56,038 nucleotides of DNA from assembly GCF_003403295.1 (NCBI RefSeq), contig NZ_QUWV01000131.1:1-56038 (forward strand), in the 5' to 3' direction. Both the position numbers and the translations under genes were made by a program. The notes below the pieces were generated by a model that had not been told where the DNA came from, searched no databases, and saw nothing but the letters and a program-made list of their open reading frames with translations. Positions 9,088 through 18,358 of this stretch are shown one piece after another. Numbering within the stretch: position 1 is the stretch's first letter; each line of letters starts with the position of its first letter. Origin of the DNA: Komagataeibacter melaceti (GTDB lineage Bacteria; Pseudomonadota; Alphaproteobacteria; Acetobacterales; Acetobacteraceae).

Positions 9088-9895
9088 CATCCTCGCCCGC
9101 TTCCGCAGCCTGATCGCCGCGCGCAAACCTATCGTGGGCGGTGGCGCGGGGACCGGCCTGTCCGCCAAATGCGAGGCGGCGGGCGGGATCGACCTGATCG
9201 TAATCTATAATTCCGGCCGTTACCGCATGGCGGGCCGGGGTTCGCTGGCGGGTATCCTTGCCTATGGCAACGCCAACCAGATCGTGATGGAAATGGCGCG
9301 CGAGGTGCTGCCCGTGGTGCCCAATACGCCCGTTCTGGCCGGGGTGAACGGCACCGACCCGTTTGTGGATTTTGATGTGTTTCTGGATGACGTGAAGCGC
9401 GTGGGCTTTTCGGGCATCCAGAACTTCCCCACCGTTGGCCTGATTGACGGCAACTTCCGCAAGAATCTTGAGGAAACCGGCATGAGCTACAGCATGGAAG
9501 TTGACGTGGTGGCCCGCGCCAACCGCAAGGACCTGCTGACCACGCCCTATGTGTTCGACCCCGCGCAGGCGGTGGACATGGCGCGTGCAGGCGCGGATGT
9601 GCTGGTTGCCCATATGGGCCTGACCACGGGCGGTGCGATCGGGGCGGAAACCGCCTTCACGCTGGAGGACTCGATCACGCTGATTAACGAGATTATCGAA
9701 GCGGCCCGCAGCGTCCGCCCTGACATCATCATCCTGTGCCATGGTGGGCCGATCGCCATGCCCGCCGATGCGCAGAAAGTGCTTGCCGCCTGCCCCGGCT
9801 GCCATGGCTTCTATGGCGCATCCAGCATGGAGCGCCTGCCCGTGGAGATTGCCCTGACCGAGCAGACCCGCAACTTCAAGACAATGACCCGCTGA
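9065..9895 (+). CDS. Phosphoenolpyruvate hydrolase family TIM-barrel protein (Tm-1 C-terminal-like)
   Basis: A 276-residue TIM barrel related to PEP mutase/isocitrate lyase and annotated in databases as phosphoenolpyruvate hydrolase family. Visible features are [17 protein letters not shown] near the start, [19 protein letters not shown] in the middle and [15 protein letters not shown] near the end. The ATG at 9065 lies inside the end of the Tm-1-like gene, so the two are translationally coupled and probably form one complex or pathway. It is the last gene of the operon and is followed by a strong hairpin. The true reaction is unknown. Confidence 0.87.
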   Translation: MPSIPRSDILARFRSLIAARKPIVGGGAGTGLSAKCEAAGGIDLIVIYNSGRYRMAGRGSLAGILAYGNANQIVMEMAREVLPVVPNTPVLAGVNGTDPFVDFDVFLDDVKRVGFSGIQNFPTVGLIDGNFRKNLEETGMSYSMEVDVVARANRKDLLTTPYVFDPAQAVDMARAGADVLVAHMGLTTGGAIGAETAFTLEDSITLINEIIEAARSVRPDIIILCHGGPIAMPADAQKVLAACPGCHGFYGASSMERLPVEIALTEQTRNFKTMTR

Positions 9896-9913
9896 AAACA
9901 CGGGTTTGCGGGT

Positions 9914-9939
9914 GCCGCCTTTTTTCCCGAAAAGGCGGC
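9914..9939. terminator. Bidirectional hairpin terminator
   Basis: A perfect 10-base stem (GCCGCCTTTT and AAAAGGCGGC) with a six-base loop lies between two convergent genes. A weaker outer stem, GGTTTGC at 9903-9909 with GCAAACC at 9957-9963, could extend the structure. The A/T runs inside the stem can serve as U-tracts in either direction. Confidence 0.7.
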
Positions 9940-9976
9940 GCTGCCCGCTTACGGGGGCAAACCGGCAGAAAAGATG

Positions 9977-10747
9977 TTACTGGGCGGTATATCCGCCATC
10001 AATGACCAGTTCGCTGCCGGTCATGAACTTTGATTCGTCGGATGCAAGGAACACGATGCCATAGGCGATATCATCCGGCTCCCCCAGATGGCCCAGCGGG
10101 TGCAGGTCGATCAGTTTCTGGCGGGCGGCGACCTGATCGGGTGTCTCGGCGGTAAATCCCTGGACCATGGGTGTCCAGATATAGCCCGGATGGATGGAAT
10201 TGACGCGGATCTTATAGCCTGAGCGCGCACAGTGCAGGGCTGCGGATTTTGTGAAAAGCCTTACACCGCCCTTGCTGGCGTTATAGGCGGCAAGGGTGGG
10301 ATCACCGATCAGCCCCTCGATGGATGAGAGGTTGATGATCGAGCCGCCCCCATGCGGCTTCATGGCTTCCACCGCGTAGCGCGTGCCAAGGAAGACCCCA
10401 TCCAGATTGACCGACTGCACGCGCCGCCAGTCGGCAAGGCTGGTGGTCTCGACCGAGCCGCTATACAGGATGCCCGCGTTATTAACCGCGATGTCCAGCC
10501 GCCCGAACCGGCTGAGGGTGGCGGCCATGGCTTTTTCCCAATCCGCTTCCACCGTCACGTTCAGGGATACGAACAGGGCTTCCCCACCGGCGGACTCGAT
10601 TTCAGCCACGGTGGCCTGGCCTTCCTTTTCCTTCATGTCGGCCACAACCACCCTGGCGCCCTCACGCGCCAGCAGCAGGGCCGTGGCCCGGCCGATACCC
10701 AGTGCAGCGCCCGTGACCAGCGCCACTTTTCCTGAAACACGCCCCAT
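9977..10747 (-). CDS. SDR family NAD(P)-dependent alcohol dehydrogenase
   Basis: A 256-residue classical short-chain dehydrogenase. The cofactor motif TGxxxGIG is at residues 12-19, NNAG at 89-92, and the catalytic S142, Y155 and K159 are in place. The C-terminus GGYTAQ is typical of the R-specific alcohol/cyclopentanol dehydrogenase subgroup. An acidic D37 after the second strand (VVVADMKE) favours NAD over NADP. The ATG at 10747 has AGGAGA upstream, so the longer frame to 10825 is not used. It stands alone, with ugd ending 144 bases upstream, and the substrate is not evident. Confidence 0.88.
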   Translation of the reverse strand: MGRVSGKVALVTGAALGIGRATALLLAREGARVVVADMKEKEGQATVAEIESAGGEALFVSLNVTVEADWEKAMAATLSRFGRLDIAVNNAGILYSGSVETTSLADWRRVQSVNLDGVFLGTRYAVEAMKPHGGGSIINLSSIEGLIGDPTLAAYNASKGGVRLFTKSAALHCARSGYKIRVNSIHPGYIWTPMVQGFTAETPDQVAARQKLIDLHPLGHLGEPDDIAYGIVFLASDESKFMTGSELVIDGGYTAQ

Positions 10748-10891
10748 GATGTTCTCCTGAATGAATGTATTTGAAAATATAAGGAGTTCTTTGTTCGCGA
10801 TGTAGAAAACCTGCCCACCTACCATGTATTGACACAGCTTTGTGATCTGGCGCCTGTTGGTCGGGGGCAGGAATATTTCCTTCTATTTCAG

Positions 10892-12232
10892 CTAAATATC
10901 CGCCTGCTCGGGCCGGCCGAGGGAAATATATTCAAACCCCGCCTCCCGCATCACCTGCGGGTCCCAGATATTACGCAGGTCCGCAATCCTGCGGCCCTTC
11001 ATCCGTTTTTTCAGCTTGTCGGGCGAAAGTGAGCGGAATTCGTTCCACTCCGTCAGCACAACGACAATATCCGCCCCTTCAGCCACCGCCACGGCATCCC
11101 CGCAATAGGTCACACCGGGCGGAAGCACGGCGCGCGCGGTCTCCATGCCAGCAGGGTCAAAGGCGCGGATATGCGCCCCGGCCCCGTCAAGCTGGCCAAG
11201 GATGGTGATGGATGCGGCCTCGCGCATGTCATCCGTCTCGGGCTTGAAGGTCAGCCCCAGCACGCCGATCGTCATGCCCCTGACATCCCCCCCGGCAAAG
11301 GCGATGATCCGCTCGGCCATGGCCTGCATGCGTGCTTCATTGACCGCAACCGTCGTCTCGATCAGGCGCACGGGAGACCCCGCCTTGCGGCCGATTGCCG
11401 TCAGCGCGCGTGTATCCTTGGGAAAGCAGGAGCCGCCAAAGCCGGGGCTGGGGTGCAGGAACTTCTTGCCAATGCGCCCGTCAAGCCCGATGGAACGCGC
11501 GACATCCGTCACGTTCGCCCCCACCTTTTCGCACAGATCAGCGATTTCGTTGATGAAGGTGATCTTCATCGCGAGGAAGGAATTGGCGGAATACTTGATC
11601 AGTTCCGCCGTTTCCAGCCCGGTGAACACGATGGGCGTTTCAAGCAGGTAGAGCGGCCGGTACAGCCTGCGCAGGATATCCTGTGCCCGCGTGGCGCCCC
11701 CCGGCCTGCTCTCGTCAATGCCGATGATAACGCGGTCAGGGCGCATGAAGTCCTGTATGGCGTTGCCTTCACGCAGGAATTCGGGGTTCGAGGCGATGTC
11801 AAAATCAAGGTCGGGCCGGGTCTCGCGCACGATGCGGGCAATTTCACGGCCCGTGCCGACCGGCACCGTGGATTTTGTCACGATAAGGGTATAGCCATCC
11901 GCCGCGCGGGCGACCTGTTTCACCGCCGCATGGACGTAGCTTGTATCGGCCTGTCCATCGCCCCGGCGCGATGGCGTGCCCACGGCCAGGAATACCGCGT
12001 CAACACCCTTGATGGCGGCGGCAATGTCATCACCAAAGGTCAGGCGGCCCGCAGCCACGTTATCTTCAACCAGACGGTCGAGGCCGGGTTCATAAATCGG
12101 TATCCGCCCCTCCCGCAGGGCGGCCAGACGGTCGGGATTGGTTTCGACAATGGCAACATCCGTACCAAATTCCGCGAAACATGTGCCGGAGACTAAGCCA
12201 ACATAGCCTCCACCGATCATAGCAATGCGCAC
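10892..12232 (-). CDS. ugd: UDP-glucose 6-dehydrogenase
   Basis: A 446-residue enzyme that oxidises UDP-glucose to UDP-glucuronate with two NAD, feeding acidic exopolysaccharide and lipopolysaccharide synthesis. The N-terminal Rossmann motif is GGGYVG (7-12). The catalytic cysteine is C269 in GFGGSCFPKDT, and the active-site lysine is in ELIKYSANSFLAMKI. I start at a GTG at 12232, because it gives the family-typical RIAMIG opening and has an AGGGGA ribosome site. The frame is open upstream to 12295. A GT87 membrane glycosyltransferase is divergent, 407 bases away. Confidence 0.93.
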   Translation of the reverse strand: MRIAMIGGGYVGLVSGTCFAEFGTDVAIVETNPDRLAALREGRIPIYEPGLDRLVEDNVAAGRLTFGDDIAAAIKGVDAVFLAVGTPSRRGDGQADTSYVHAAVKQVARAADGYTLIVTKSTVPVGTGREIARIVRETRPDLDFDIASNPEFLREGNAIQDFMRPDRVIIGIDESRPGGATRAQDILRRLYRPLYLLETPIVFTGLETAELIKYSANSFLAMKITFINEIADLCEKVGANVTDVARSIGLDGRIGKKFLHPSPGFGGSCFPKDTRALTAIGRKAGSPVRLIETTVAVNEARMQAMAERIIAFAGGDVRGMTIGVLGLTFKPETDDMREAASITILGQLDGAGAHIRAFDPAGMETARAVLPPGVTYCGDAVAVAEGADIVVVLTEWNEFRSLSPDKLKKRMKGRRIADLRNIWDPQVMREAGFEYISLGRPEQADI

Positions 12233-12639
12233 CTGGGTCCCCTGGTCTGTTTCAGGAATTGTTATCCCGAACAGGATCGGAGATGACAATTCCAAAACTG
12301 TCTGAAGAAAATAAAAGCAATCGTCCGGCCCGTGCCATCCCCTACCACTATCGCGGACATTATAGCCCTGCGCACGAATTCATAATGCATGGCATGATCG
12401 GAGCACAACCGGCCCCTGCCATGTGGAAAGCAGTCAGAGTGACTTCGTATGGCCTATCGCTCCGTCAGGAACATCGGGGGCCTTTCTGTCTGTTGTCCTG
12501 CCAACCTGATTTTCCGCCTTATTGGGGCGGGTTATGGGAAATTCCTTCACACCCAGTTGATTTCAGCCAAATGAAACAATTCGTTGCAATGGCGTTAGGG
12601 ATAGCTGTCGGCTTGGTCCTCTCCCATTAATGGAGGCGT
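12233..12639. other. Intergenic region between ugd and the GT87 gene
   Basis: About 400 bases between divergent genes, with lower GC than the flanking genes. A 123-codon plus-strand frame (12259-12630) crosses it, but its composition and sequence are not protein-like. The region probably holds both promoters. I saw no clear operator or structured RNA. Confidence 0.5.
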
Positions 12640-14004
12640 GTGTTGCGCAACGTGACATGGCTATCCACGGCAAGGCAGGCAGTTTTATTTATCCCTGTCT
12701 TCCTTACGGCAATAAATGCTTACAACTCTTTCCCACTATTCGGCCACCATCCCCTTTTTCAGGTTGATTTTGAAAAAGCGTATTATGCCGCAGCGGTGGC
12801 GGTACATCAGGGTGGCCCGCAGGCATTATGGCCGCTGATTGAACAGGCCGAGTTCGTCAACTGGCCAATCGAGGTCTATCTGTTCGTCCCCTTCGCCTGG
12901 TTCGGGCAGGATGTGGCGGAGCGGATTTTTCTTTTCCTCGGCATCGCGGCAACAGCCGGTGCATTTGCATTACTTGCACAGGGCAGTAATTTAAGGACAA
13001 AGACGGTTCTTCTACTGCTGTTTCTGGCCAATGGCCCGCTATGGTACAGCCTCATGACCATGGGCAACACCACGCATTTCATACTGCTTGCACTGGTCTG
13101 CTCATTGCTGCTGTTGCAGCGCAGGCAAATGTACATGGCTGGCCTGCTGATCGGCATGGCGGCAGCAATCAAACCGATGATCTCGATTTTCATCCTGTAT
13201 TTTTTCTATCGCCGCAATTACCGCGCTACCCTGTCCAGCGCGGCCGTTATCGCGGCAATGGCTGTATTGTCCCTGCTCTTCTTTGGCTTGCCAATAACAC
13301 GCGAATGGTACCAGCACTGCATTGTGGAGTTTGCAAGACACCCGATTGGCGCATTCAACAACCAGTCCGTCAGTGCATTCCTGTTGCGTTTACAGACAGG
13401 GCCAGCATATCTGCATGACTGGCATGGTCAGGCACTTGCAGGCAACTTTCATATACTTGCAAAAACCGTTCCACTCTTTCTTCTGCTGCTTACGGGTTAT
13501 GCCGGGTGGAAATGGCGCAAGGAATTCATGGCCGCTCCCCAACCTGACCAACATAGCGCGGATATATTTGATTTCAGCCTGCTGACCACCCTGTGTGTCG
13601 TGACAAGCCCGCTTTCATGGACGCATTATTACCTGCTTCTTTTACTGCCGTGGTCCTTCTACATTACCGGACGTCTGCCACATGATGACGGACCGATGGC
13701 GTCATGGCCGGTATGGGGCAGCATTGTCCTATCTTCCCTGCCGGTCCTCTATCCTGCGCACCTGCCTGAGCCGGTTGCGACATGGGCGGCGCGCTCCGTG
13801 GCCTCGGCGTGGTTTATGGGGGGGATGCTCCTGCTGTCTGCCCTGCTGTGGCGTAGTCTTTATACATCCCGCGCCAGTCTGCCGCCTCTTGTGATCAATG
13901 TGCCGTCGCTCCTTGGTAATGAGGAGGGCGTGACACTGGCGGTAAGCGCCAATGACGACCTGCTTGCCCCGGCCCGGCTGGACCGGACTGGTGGGCCCCC
14001 GTGA
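12640..14004 (+). CDS. GT87-type (DUF2029) polyprenyl-phosphate-dependent membrane glycosyltransferase
   Basis: A 454-residue polytopic membrane protein with ten or more hydrophobic segments. Its layout resembles the GT87 mannosyltransferase family: a first TM helix, a periplasmic loop with the acidic motif VDFEKAYYAAAVAV, then a long run of helices including GMAAAIKPMISIFIL. The GC content is clearly lower than in neighbouring genes. The start is GTG at 12640 or TTG at 12643, with GGAGG at 12632-12636 favouring the TTG by spacing. It may add sugar to an envelope glycan. Acceptor and donor are not evident. Confidence 0.75.
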   Translation: MLRNVTWLSTARQAVLFIPVFLTAINAYNSFPLFGHHPLFQVDFEKAYYAAAVAVHQGGPQALWPLIEQAEFVNWPIEVYLFVPFAWFGQDVAERIFLFLGIAATAGAFALLAQGSNLRTKTVLLLLFLANGPLWYSLMTMGNTTHFILLALVCSLLLLQRRQMYMAGLLIGMAAAIKPMISIFILYFFYRRNYRATLSSAAVIAAMAVLSLLFFGLPITREWYQHCIVEFARHPIGAFNNQSVSAFLLRLQTGPAYLHDWHGQALAGNFHILAKTVPLFLLLLTGYAGWKWRKEFMAAPQPDQHSADIFDFSLLTTLCVVTSPLSWTHYYLLLLLPWSFYITGRLPHDDGPMASWPVWGSIVLSSLPVLYPAHLPEPVATWAARSVASAWFMGGMLLLSALLWRSLYTSRASLPPLVINVPSLLGNEEGVTLAVSANDDLLAPARLDRTGGPP

Positions 14005-14112
14005 TCCCGCCACCGTAAATACCATGCGGGTTCAGGGCATCATTCAGCAATTTCCGTAACCGGGTTTATGATGGTTTCCTGTCGCTGACCAGAAACAGGA
14101 ACCTGCGTAACC

Positions 14113-14895
14113 ATGCTTCTCAATACAATCGAACTCGGGCCGGAAAATGGTGACCTGTCCCGCCCGCCTGTCGTTTTCCTTCATGGTCTGTTTGGGCGCG
14201 CGCGCAATTTTGGCTTTTTCCAGCGGCGTATCGCGGCCACACGCCGCACGCTCGCGCTTGACCTGCGCAACCACGGGAAAAGCCCCCACGGCCCGATGGA
14301 TTATCCCACCATGGCAGCCGACGTACACGAAACACTTGCCGCGCATAATGCCCTGCCCGCAACGGTCATCGGCCATTCCATGGGCGGCAAGACAGCCATG
14401 ATGCTGGCACTCCAGCACCCGGCTGCCGTCCATTCGCTGGTGGTTGCCGATATCGCGCCGGGTCAGGGCGGGTTCGCGCAGTACAACCAGCTTGCGCGGG
14501 AACTGGCGGCATTGCCCCTGCCCGGTTTTCTGGACCGCGCCGGGGCCGAAGCATGGCTGGGACAGGTCATTGCCGACAAGCCGGTACGCGACCTCATGCT
14601 CATGAACCTTGACCTGGGGGAAAACCCGCACTGGAACATCGGGATAAACGAAATCACGGCCTCCATGCCCGCGATTGTCGGGTGGCCTGCCATTGCGCCG
14701 GGAATACATTATGATGGCCCCACCCTGTTTATCGCAGGCGGGCGCTCACATTATATCCAGCCCGATAATTACCCCGTCATGCGCCAGCTTTTCCCGCATT
14801 ACCGGCTGGACACCATAAAAGATGCCGGACACTGGGTACATGCACAGGCTCCCGCCGCCTTTCTGGCGCTTGTGGACGCATTCCTGTCCACCTGA
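14113..14895 (+). CDS. Alpha/beta hydrolase, YbfF-like esterase
   Basis: A 260-residue alpha/beta hydrolase. The oxyanion-hole segment is VVFLHGLFGRARNF. The nucleophile elbow GHSMGG places the serine at S89, and the catalytic histidine lies in DAGHWVHAQAP about 25 residues from the C-terminus. The order and spacing fit the small acyl-CoA/ester hydrolases such as E. coli YbfF. It is monocistronic, begins 108 bases after the GT87 gene and converges on an acetoin reductase-like SDR. The natural ester is unknown. Confidence 0.87.
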   Translation: MLLNTIELGPENGDLSRPPVVFLHGLFGRARNFGFFQRRIAATRRTLALDLRNHGKSPHGPMDYPTMAADVHETLAAHNALPATVIGHSMGGKTAMMLALQHPAAVHSLVVADIAPGQGGFAQYNQLARELAALPLPGFLDRAGAEAWLGQVIADKPVRDLMLMNLDLGENPHWNIGINEITASMPAIVGWPAIAPGIHYDGPTLFIAGGRSHYIQPDNYPVMRQLFPHYRLDTIKDAGHWVHAQAPAAFLALVDAFLST

Positions 14896-14983
14896 TGGTC
14901 CTTTGCCCCAAACACCATACGCCCGCGAAACCGGCCTGACCGTGGACAAACCGATATGCGGGCGCATGTGTGGCGGTGGCGGA

Positions 14984-15763
14984 TTAACGGAACACAAGCC
15001 CCCCATCGATCAGCACGGATTGCCCTGTCATGTAATCTGAATCCGGCCCGGCAAGCCATGCGACAAAGGCCGCCACGTCATCAGGCGTCTCGGCCCGGCC
15101 AAGCGTGATCCCGCTGACATATTTGCGGTAGGTCGCCCCCACTTCGGCACCGGTAGCTTCCGCCATGCGTTTGTCTATTTCCACCCACATGTCGGTTCCG
15201 ACCACACCGGGGCAATAGGCGTTGACGGTAATGCCGAAGGGGGCAAGTTCCTTGGCCGCCGCCTGCGTCAGTCCCCTGACGGCGAACTTTGTCGCGGAAT
15301 AGACACCAAGGAACGCATATCCTTCATGCCCGGCTATCGAGCAGGCATTGATGATCTTGCCGTTACGCGACTGTTTCCTGAACGCCTGGGCTGCGGCCTG
15401 TATGCCCCATAACGTGCCTGCCACATTGATCTGGAAAATACGGTCCATGTCATCAGGGGTAACGTCAAGCAGGGCTTTCACCTGTGCGATCCCGGCATTG
15501 TTGACCATGATGTCAACGCCACCCAACTGGTCCACGGCCTGATCAACAACCGAGAAGACCTGTTCACGCACACTGATATCCGCGCTGAGGGTCAGCGCCT
15601 TACGGCCCAGCGCCTCCACTTCCGTGCGCACATTGCCCAGACGCTCATGATTAAGGTCAACCAAGGCCAGATCCGCCCCCTCCCGTGCCAGACGCAGTGC
15701 GATACCACGCCCGATCCCCTGTGCGGCACCCGTAACAACGGCAACTTTCCCGACGAGAGACAT
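14984..15763 (-). CDS. Acetoin/diacetyl reductase or 2,3-butanediol dehydrogenase (SDR, BudC-like)
   Basis: A 259-residue SDR with TGAAQGIG at 11-18, NNAG at 88-91 and the catalytic S142, Y155, K159. The block SIAGHEGYAFLGVYSATKFA and the segment NAYCPGVVGTDMW are characteristic of the (S)-acetoin-forming diacetyl reductase/meso-2,3-butanediol dehydrogenase group. It would interconvert diacetyl, acetoin and 2,3-butanediol with NAD(H). An 11-base inverted repeat lies 109-141 bases upstream and may be its operator. An acetoin dehydrogenase locus is present at 37729-42077, so acetoin metabolism is a theme of this window. Confidence 0.82.
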   Translation of the reverse strand: MSLVGKVAVVTGAAQGIGRGIALRLAREGADLALVDLNHERLGNVRTEVEALGRKALTLSADISVREQVFSVVDQAVDQLGGVDIMVNNAGIAQVKALLDVTPDDMDRIFQINVAGTLWGIQAAAQAFRKQSRNGKIINACSIAGHEGYAFLGVYSATKFAVRGLTQAAAKELAPFGITVNAYCPGVVGTDMWVEIDKRMAEATGAEVGATYRKYVSGITLGRAETPDDVAAFVAWLAGPDSDYMTGQSVLIDGGLVFR

Positions 15764-15871
15764 GAATGTTCATCTTTCTTTTCAAGCCCATGCCACATGA
15801 TGCGGCGGGGTACGAAAAACGCGCAGGCCATGCAGAAAGTTCAGGAAACCATAGTATTTACCCATGAATAC

Positions 15872-15904
15872 ACTGTTACATTGACTGAACAGGAATGTAA
15901 CAGT
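15872..15904. promoter_or_regulatory. Candidate operator: 11-base inverted repeat upstream of the acetoin reductase gene
   Basis: The arms ACTGTTACATT (15872-15882) and AATGTAACAGT (15894-15904) are perfectly complementary around an 11-base centre. They lie between the end of the OprB gene and the start of the SDR gene. There is no T-run, so a protein-binding site (TetR-like in style) is more likely than a terminator. Confidence 0.5.
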
Positions 15905-15944
15905 CAAATACTGAACGACATGATATGGATACGCCTGCACCCTG

Positions 15945-17564
15945 TCAGAACGCAACGTTAAGGGCCGTGCTGAGCACAACGGCATCCTTGAACACCGTCG
16001 TGCCGCCTACGTGGTTGACGTACTGGAAGTCTGGCTTGATCGACAGGCCATCGAGAATATGAACACCGTAATAGGCTTCATATATCGTCTCATGGCCCTG
16101 AATACCGTACGGCACGCCAAAATTGCCGCCCGGCAGGGCCAGGCCATGGCTGGCCGCCAGTTCCTGAGACCTGATGGCGGAGCGGCTGAAACTTGCCCAC
16201 AGGACGGCAATGCCCACGCTGTCCAGCGGGCGGTGCCACAGCGCGCCCGTATCCATAAGCACGGCGACAAGGGTATGATTGACCTGTGATGTCTGGCCGG
16301 ACGCATAAGCGTAATATCCACCCAGAATAAGGCCGTTCATGTCACCCGCGCCCCGACGCACCAGCATCTGGTCGGTTATGACCCAGACCGATGTCTGCCC
16401 GCTCTGCTTGCGCGGGGCCAGACCGCTGACCACCCATGGTTCACCGTTCACACCTTCATAAAGGTCATTGTAGCGGGAATTGTCATACATCCCCCCCAGC
16501 TTGTAATGGCCGACAAGATGGTCACGGCCAAATGCCGGTATCCAGCCGATTTCAACCTGCGTGGAGAGCTTGCCCAGCCCATCCTGCCCCCATGACCAGC
16601 CGGAAATGCCGCCGTTGTACGCATGGGGTGAAACCGCAAACAGCCCCCCCATGACATAGACCTGCTTTATCGGCATGACACGCAGCACGGTGCCAATATT
16701 ACCTGACGGCCACCCCCGCGCACCCGCCAGATACTTGGTGGGGGATTCCCCACCACATAGCCAGACGTTCATGTAGTTGCAGACCCATGGGGAGTTCTGG
16801 AAAAACGCGCCGGTGGGTATCCAGCCAACCGACAGGTCAACCCTGTGGTCAAGCCATGCCTTCTCGAAATAGGCCCAGACAAGATGGGCGATGACATTGC
16901 CACGGCTGCCATAAATCTGCTGCACCTGGTTGCCGTTATCCCCAAAGATACGGCTCAGATTGCGGCCATTACCGTTAATGACCAGCAGATGCAGCCAGAA
17001 ATCCTTGGCCCATGCACCGGGGTGCAGAAGCTTGTCCCAGTCAACATCCAGCGTGGATGCCACCTGGCCGGTCCCGGTGTAATCCTGTTTTTTGCCGCCC
17101 GCCACATTGCCTGCAATGTCCTCATACACATCAAAGGCCAGATAGAGCCCGCGCTTCTGGAGCCATGGCTGCGCGCCGCCCCAATCCCCCAGCAGGTGCG
17201 TCGTGCCGAAGGGCGGACCGAACGAGGGCGGACCATAGGCCGCGTTCAGGAAGCCCGGAATTGCTTCATAAACAGGGGTTGTGGGCTGGGTTTCGGCATA
17301 TGGTGTGGGGTTTGATACCTGTGGAATCTCCGGCTGCTTTTTCGGCCCTACAATGCCGCGCAGCCACGCAGGCAGGTCAAGATCCTGCAGGGCGGTTGCC
17401 GGGGGTATCTGCGCCGTCGCAGTACTGGCCGCCATGCCCGGATTACTGGACAGGAGCATCAGGCCAAGACACGCCGTCATCACACATTGCAGAAGACTGG
17501 CCCTGACAGCATAAAAGGATCGACAGGCAAGTGACATAAGTAATGATTCATGAGGAACGTGCAT
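15945..17564 (-). CDS. Carbohydrate-selective porin, OprB family
   Basis: A 539-residue outer-membrane porin. After an N-terminal signal peptide (cleavage near GMAA-STA) and a proline-rich linker come the OprB hallmarks: LLGDWGGAQPWLQKRGLYLAFDVYE near residue 110, VAYFEKAWLDHRVDLSVG-like strands, and a final aromatic-rich strand ending in F. The C-terminal FLNVAF-like end (STALNVAF) is typical of BAM-recognised barrels. It would admit sugars or polyols for periplasmic oxidation. The ATG at 17564 has GAGG upstream. A shorter start at 17537 is possible. Confidence 0.88.
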   Translation of the reverse strand: MHVPHESLLMSLACRSFYAVRASLLQCVMTACLGLMLLSSNPGMAASTATAQIPPATALQDLDLPAWLRGIVGPKKQPEIPQVSNPTPYAETQPTTPVYEAIPGFLNAAYGPPSFGPPFGTTHLLGDWGGAQPWLQKRGLYLAFDVYEDIAGNVAGGKKQDYTGTGQVASTLDVDWDKLLHPGAWAKDFWLHLLVINGNGRNLSRIFGDNGNQVQQIYGSRGNVIAHLVWAYFEKAWLDHRVDLSVGWIPTGAFFQNSPWVCNYMNVWLCGGESPTKYLAGARGWPSGNIGTVLRVMPIKQVYVMGGLFAVSPHAYNGGISGWSWGQDGLGKLSTQVEIGWIPAFGRDHLVGHYKLGGMYDNSRYNDLYEGVNGEPWVVSGLAPRKQSGQTSVWVITDQMLVRRGAGDMNGLILGGYYAYASGQTSQVNHTLVAVLMDTGALWHRPLDSVGIAVLWASFSRSAIRSQELAASHGLALPGGNFGVPYGIQGHETIYEAYYGVHILDGLSIKPDFQYVNHVGGTTVFKDAVVLSTALNVAF

Positions 17565-18358
17565 GCCCTAAACCTCACGTAAATGAATATCGTGAACCAG
17601 GAAGCAAACCTGTCCTGCATGGCCGCGCACGGGGCGCGACCACGAATGGACCGCACGCCATGACCATTGCCAGACCAGCCTGCCCCCTCCCGGTGGGCAT
17701 GGCTGGGACATCGGGAATGTCGTGCTTTTTATGGATGTGTATGTGGGTCTGTTTCTGTCTGGCCCGTGATTATTTTATTTTTTGTTGAACCATGAATGGG
17801 ACGACCTGTTACTTTTGCAAGTATTCCGGACAGGCCATGATGGCAGCATGTATGTCCATACCCCGCCATCACGGCCCCTGCCTTCAGCACTCCGGCCCAT
17901 AGGGCAATCGTGATTATTGTGGCTGCGGATTATCCTTTTTCTTCTTGCCTGAAAATCATTGCAGCCAACCAACAAACGTCAGGTGATCCAATCCGTTCGC
18001 CCCCGTTCCCGGAAACGGAAATTTTCTTCATGCCATCCCCACCGGGAAGATGCCCTGCACTTGAAAATTTCTGCCCTTGATAACGGTATTTCCCATATCA
18101 GGTTGCGCCATGCCGTTTGGTTATCTGCAATCCGCAAACAACTGCAGAAACCAGAAAAGTGCAGGAATACAGCCATTTTCCTGTATCCATACAGCACGCC
18201 CTACCCCGCATGCGCGAAGACGTGATCCGCGCTGCCTTTCGTTGCAGTCATAAGATTTGTCAAAACAGTTTCACAGCACGTCGCCTTTTGCGGAAAAGAC
18301 GGTGCCCAGAAACTCTTCTTGTTTTTCAAAGGCAGGTTATTTCAAAACGGCCTTCAGC
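17565..18358. other. Gene-poor intergenic region between OprB and recombinase genes
   Basis: About 790 bases with lower GC than the surroundings. Only short frames without recognisable protein sequence are present. It must contain the OprB promoter near its left end. Because a tyrosine recombinase gene ends at its right edge, an attachment or resolution site could lie here, but I found no convincing direct or inverted repeat pair. Confidence 0.5.

Noticed and set aside
12259-12630. Possible 123-residue protein upstream of the GT87 gene
   Set aside because: Low-complexity mix of residues with no family features, no clear ribosome site, and it covers the probable promoter region of two divergent genes.
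17565-18358. tRNA gene or attachment site beside the recombinase
   Set aside because: No cloverleaf or convincing repeat pair was found by eye.
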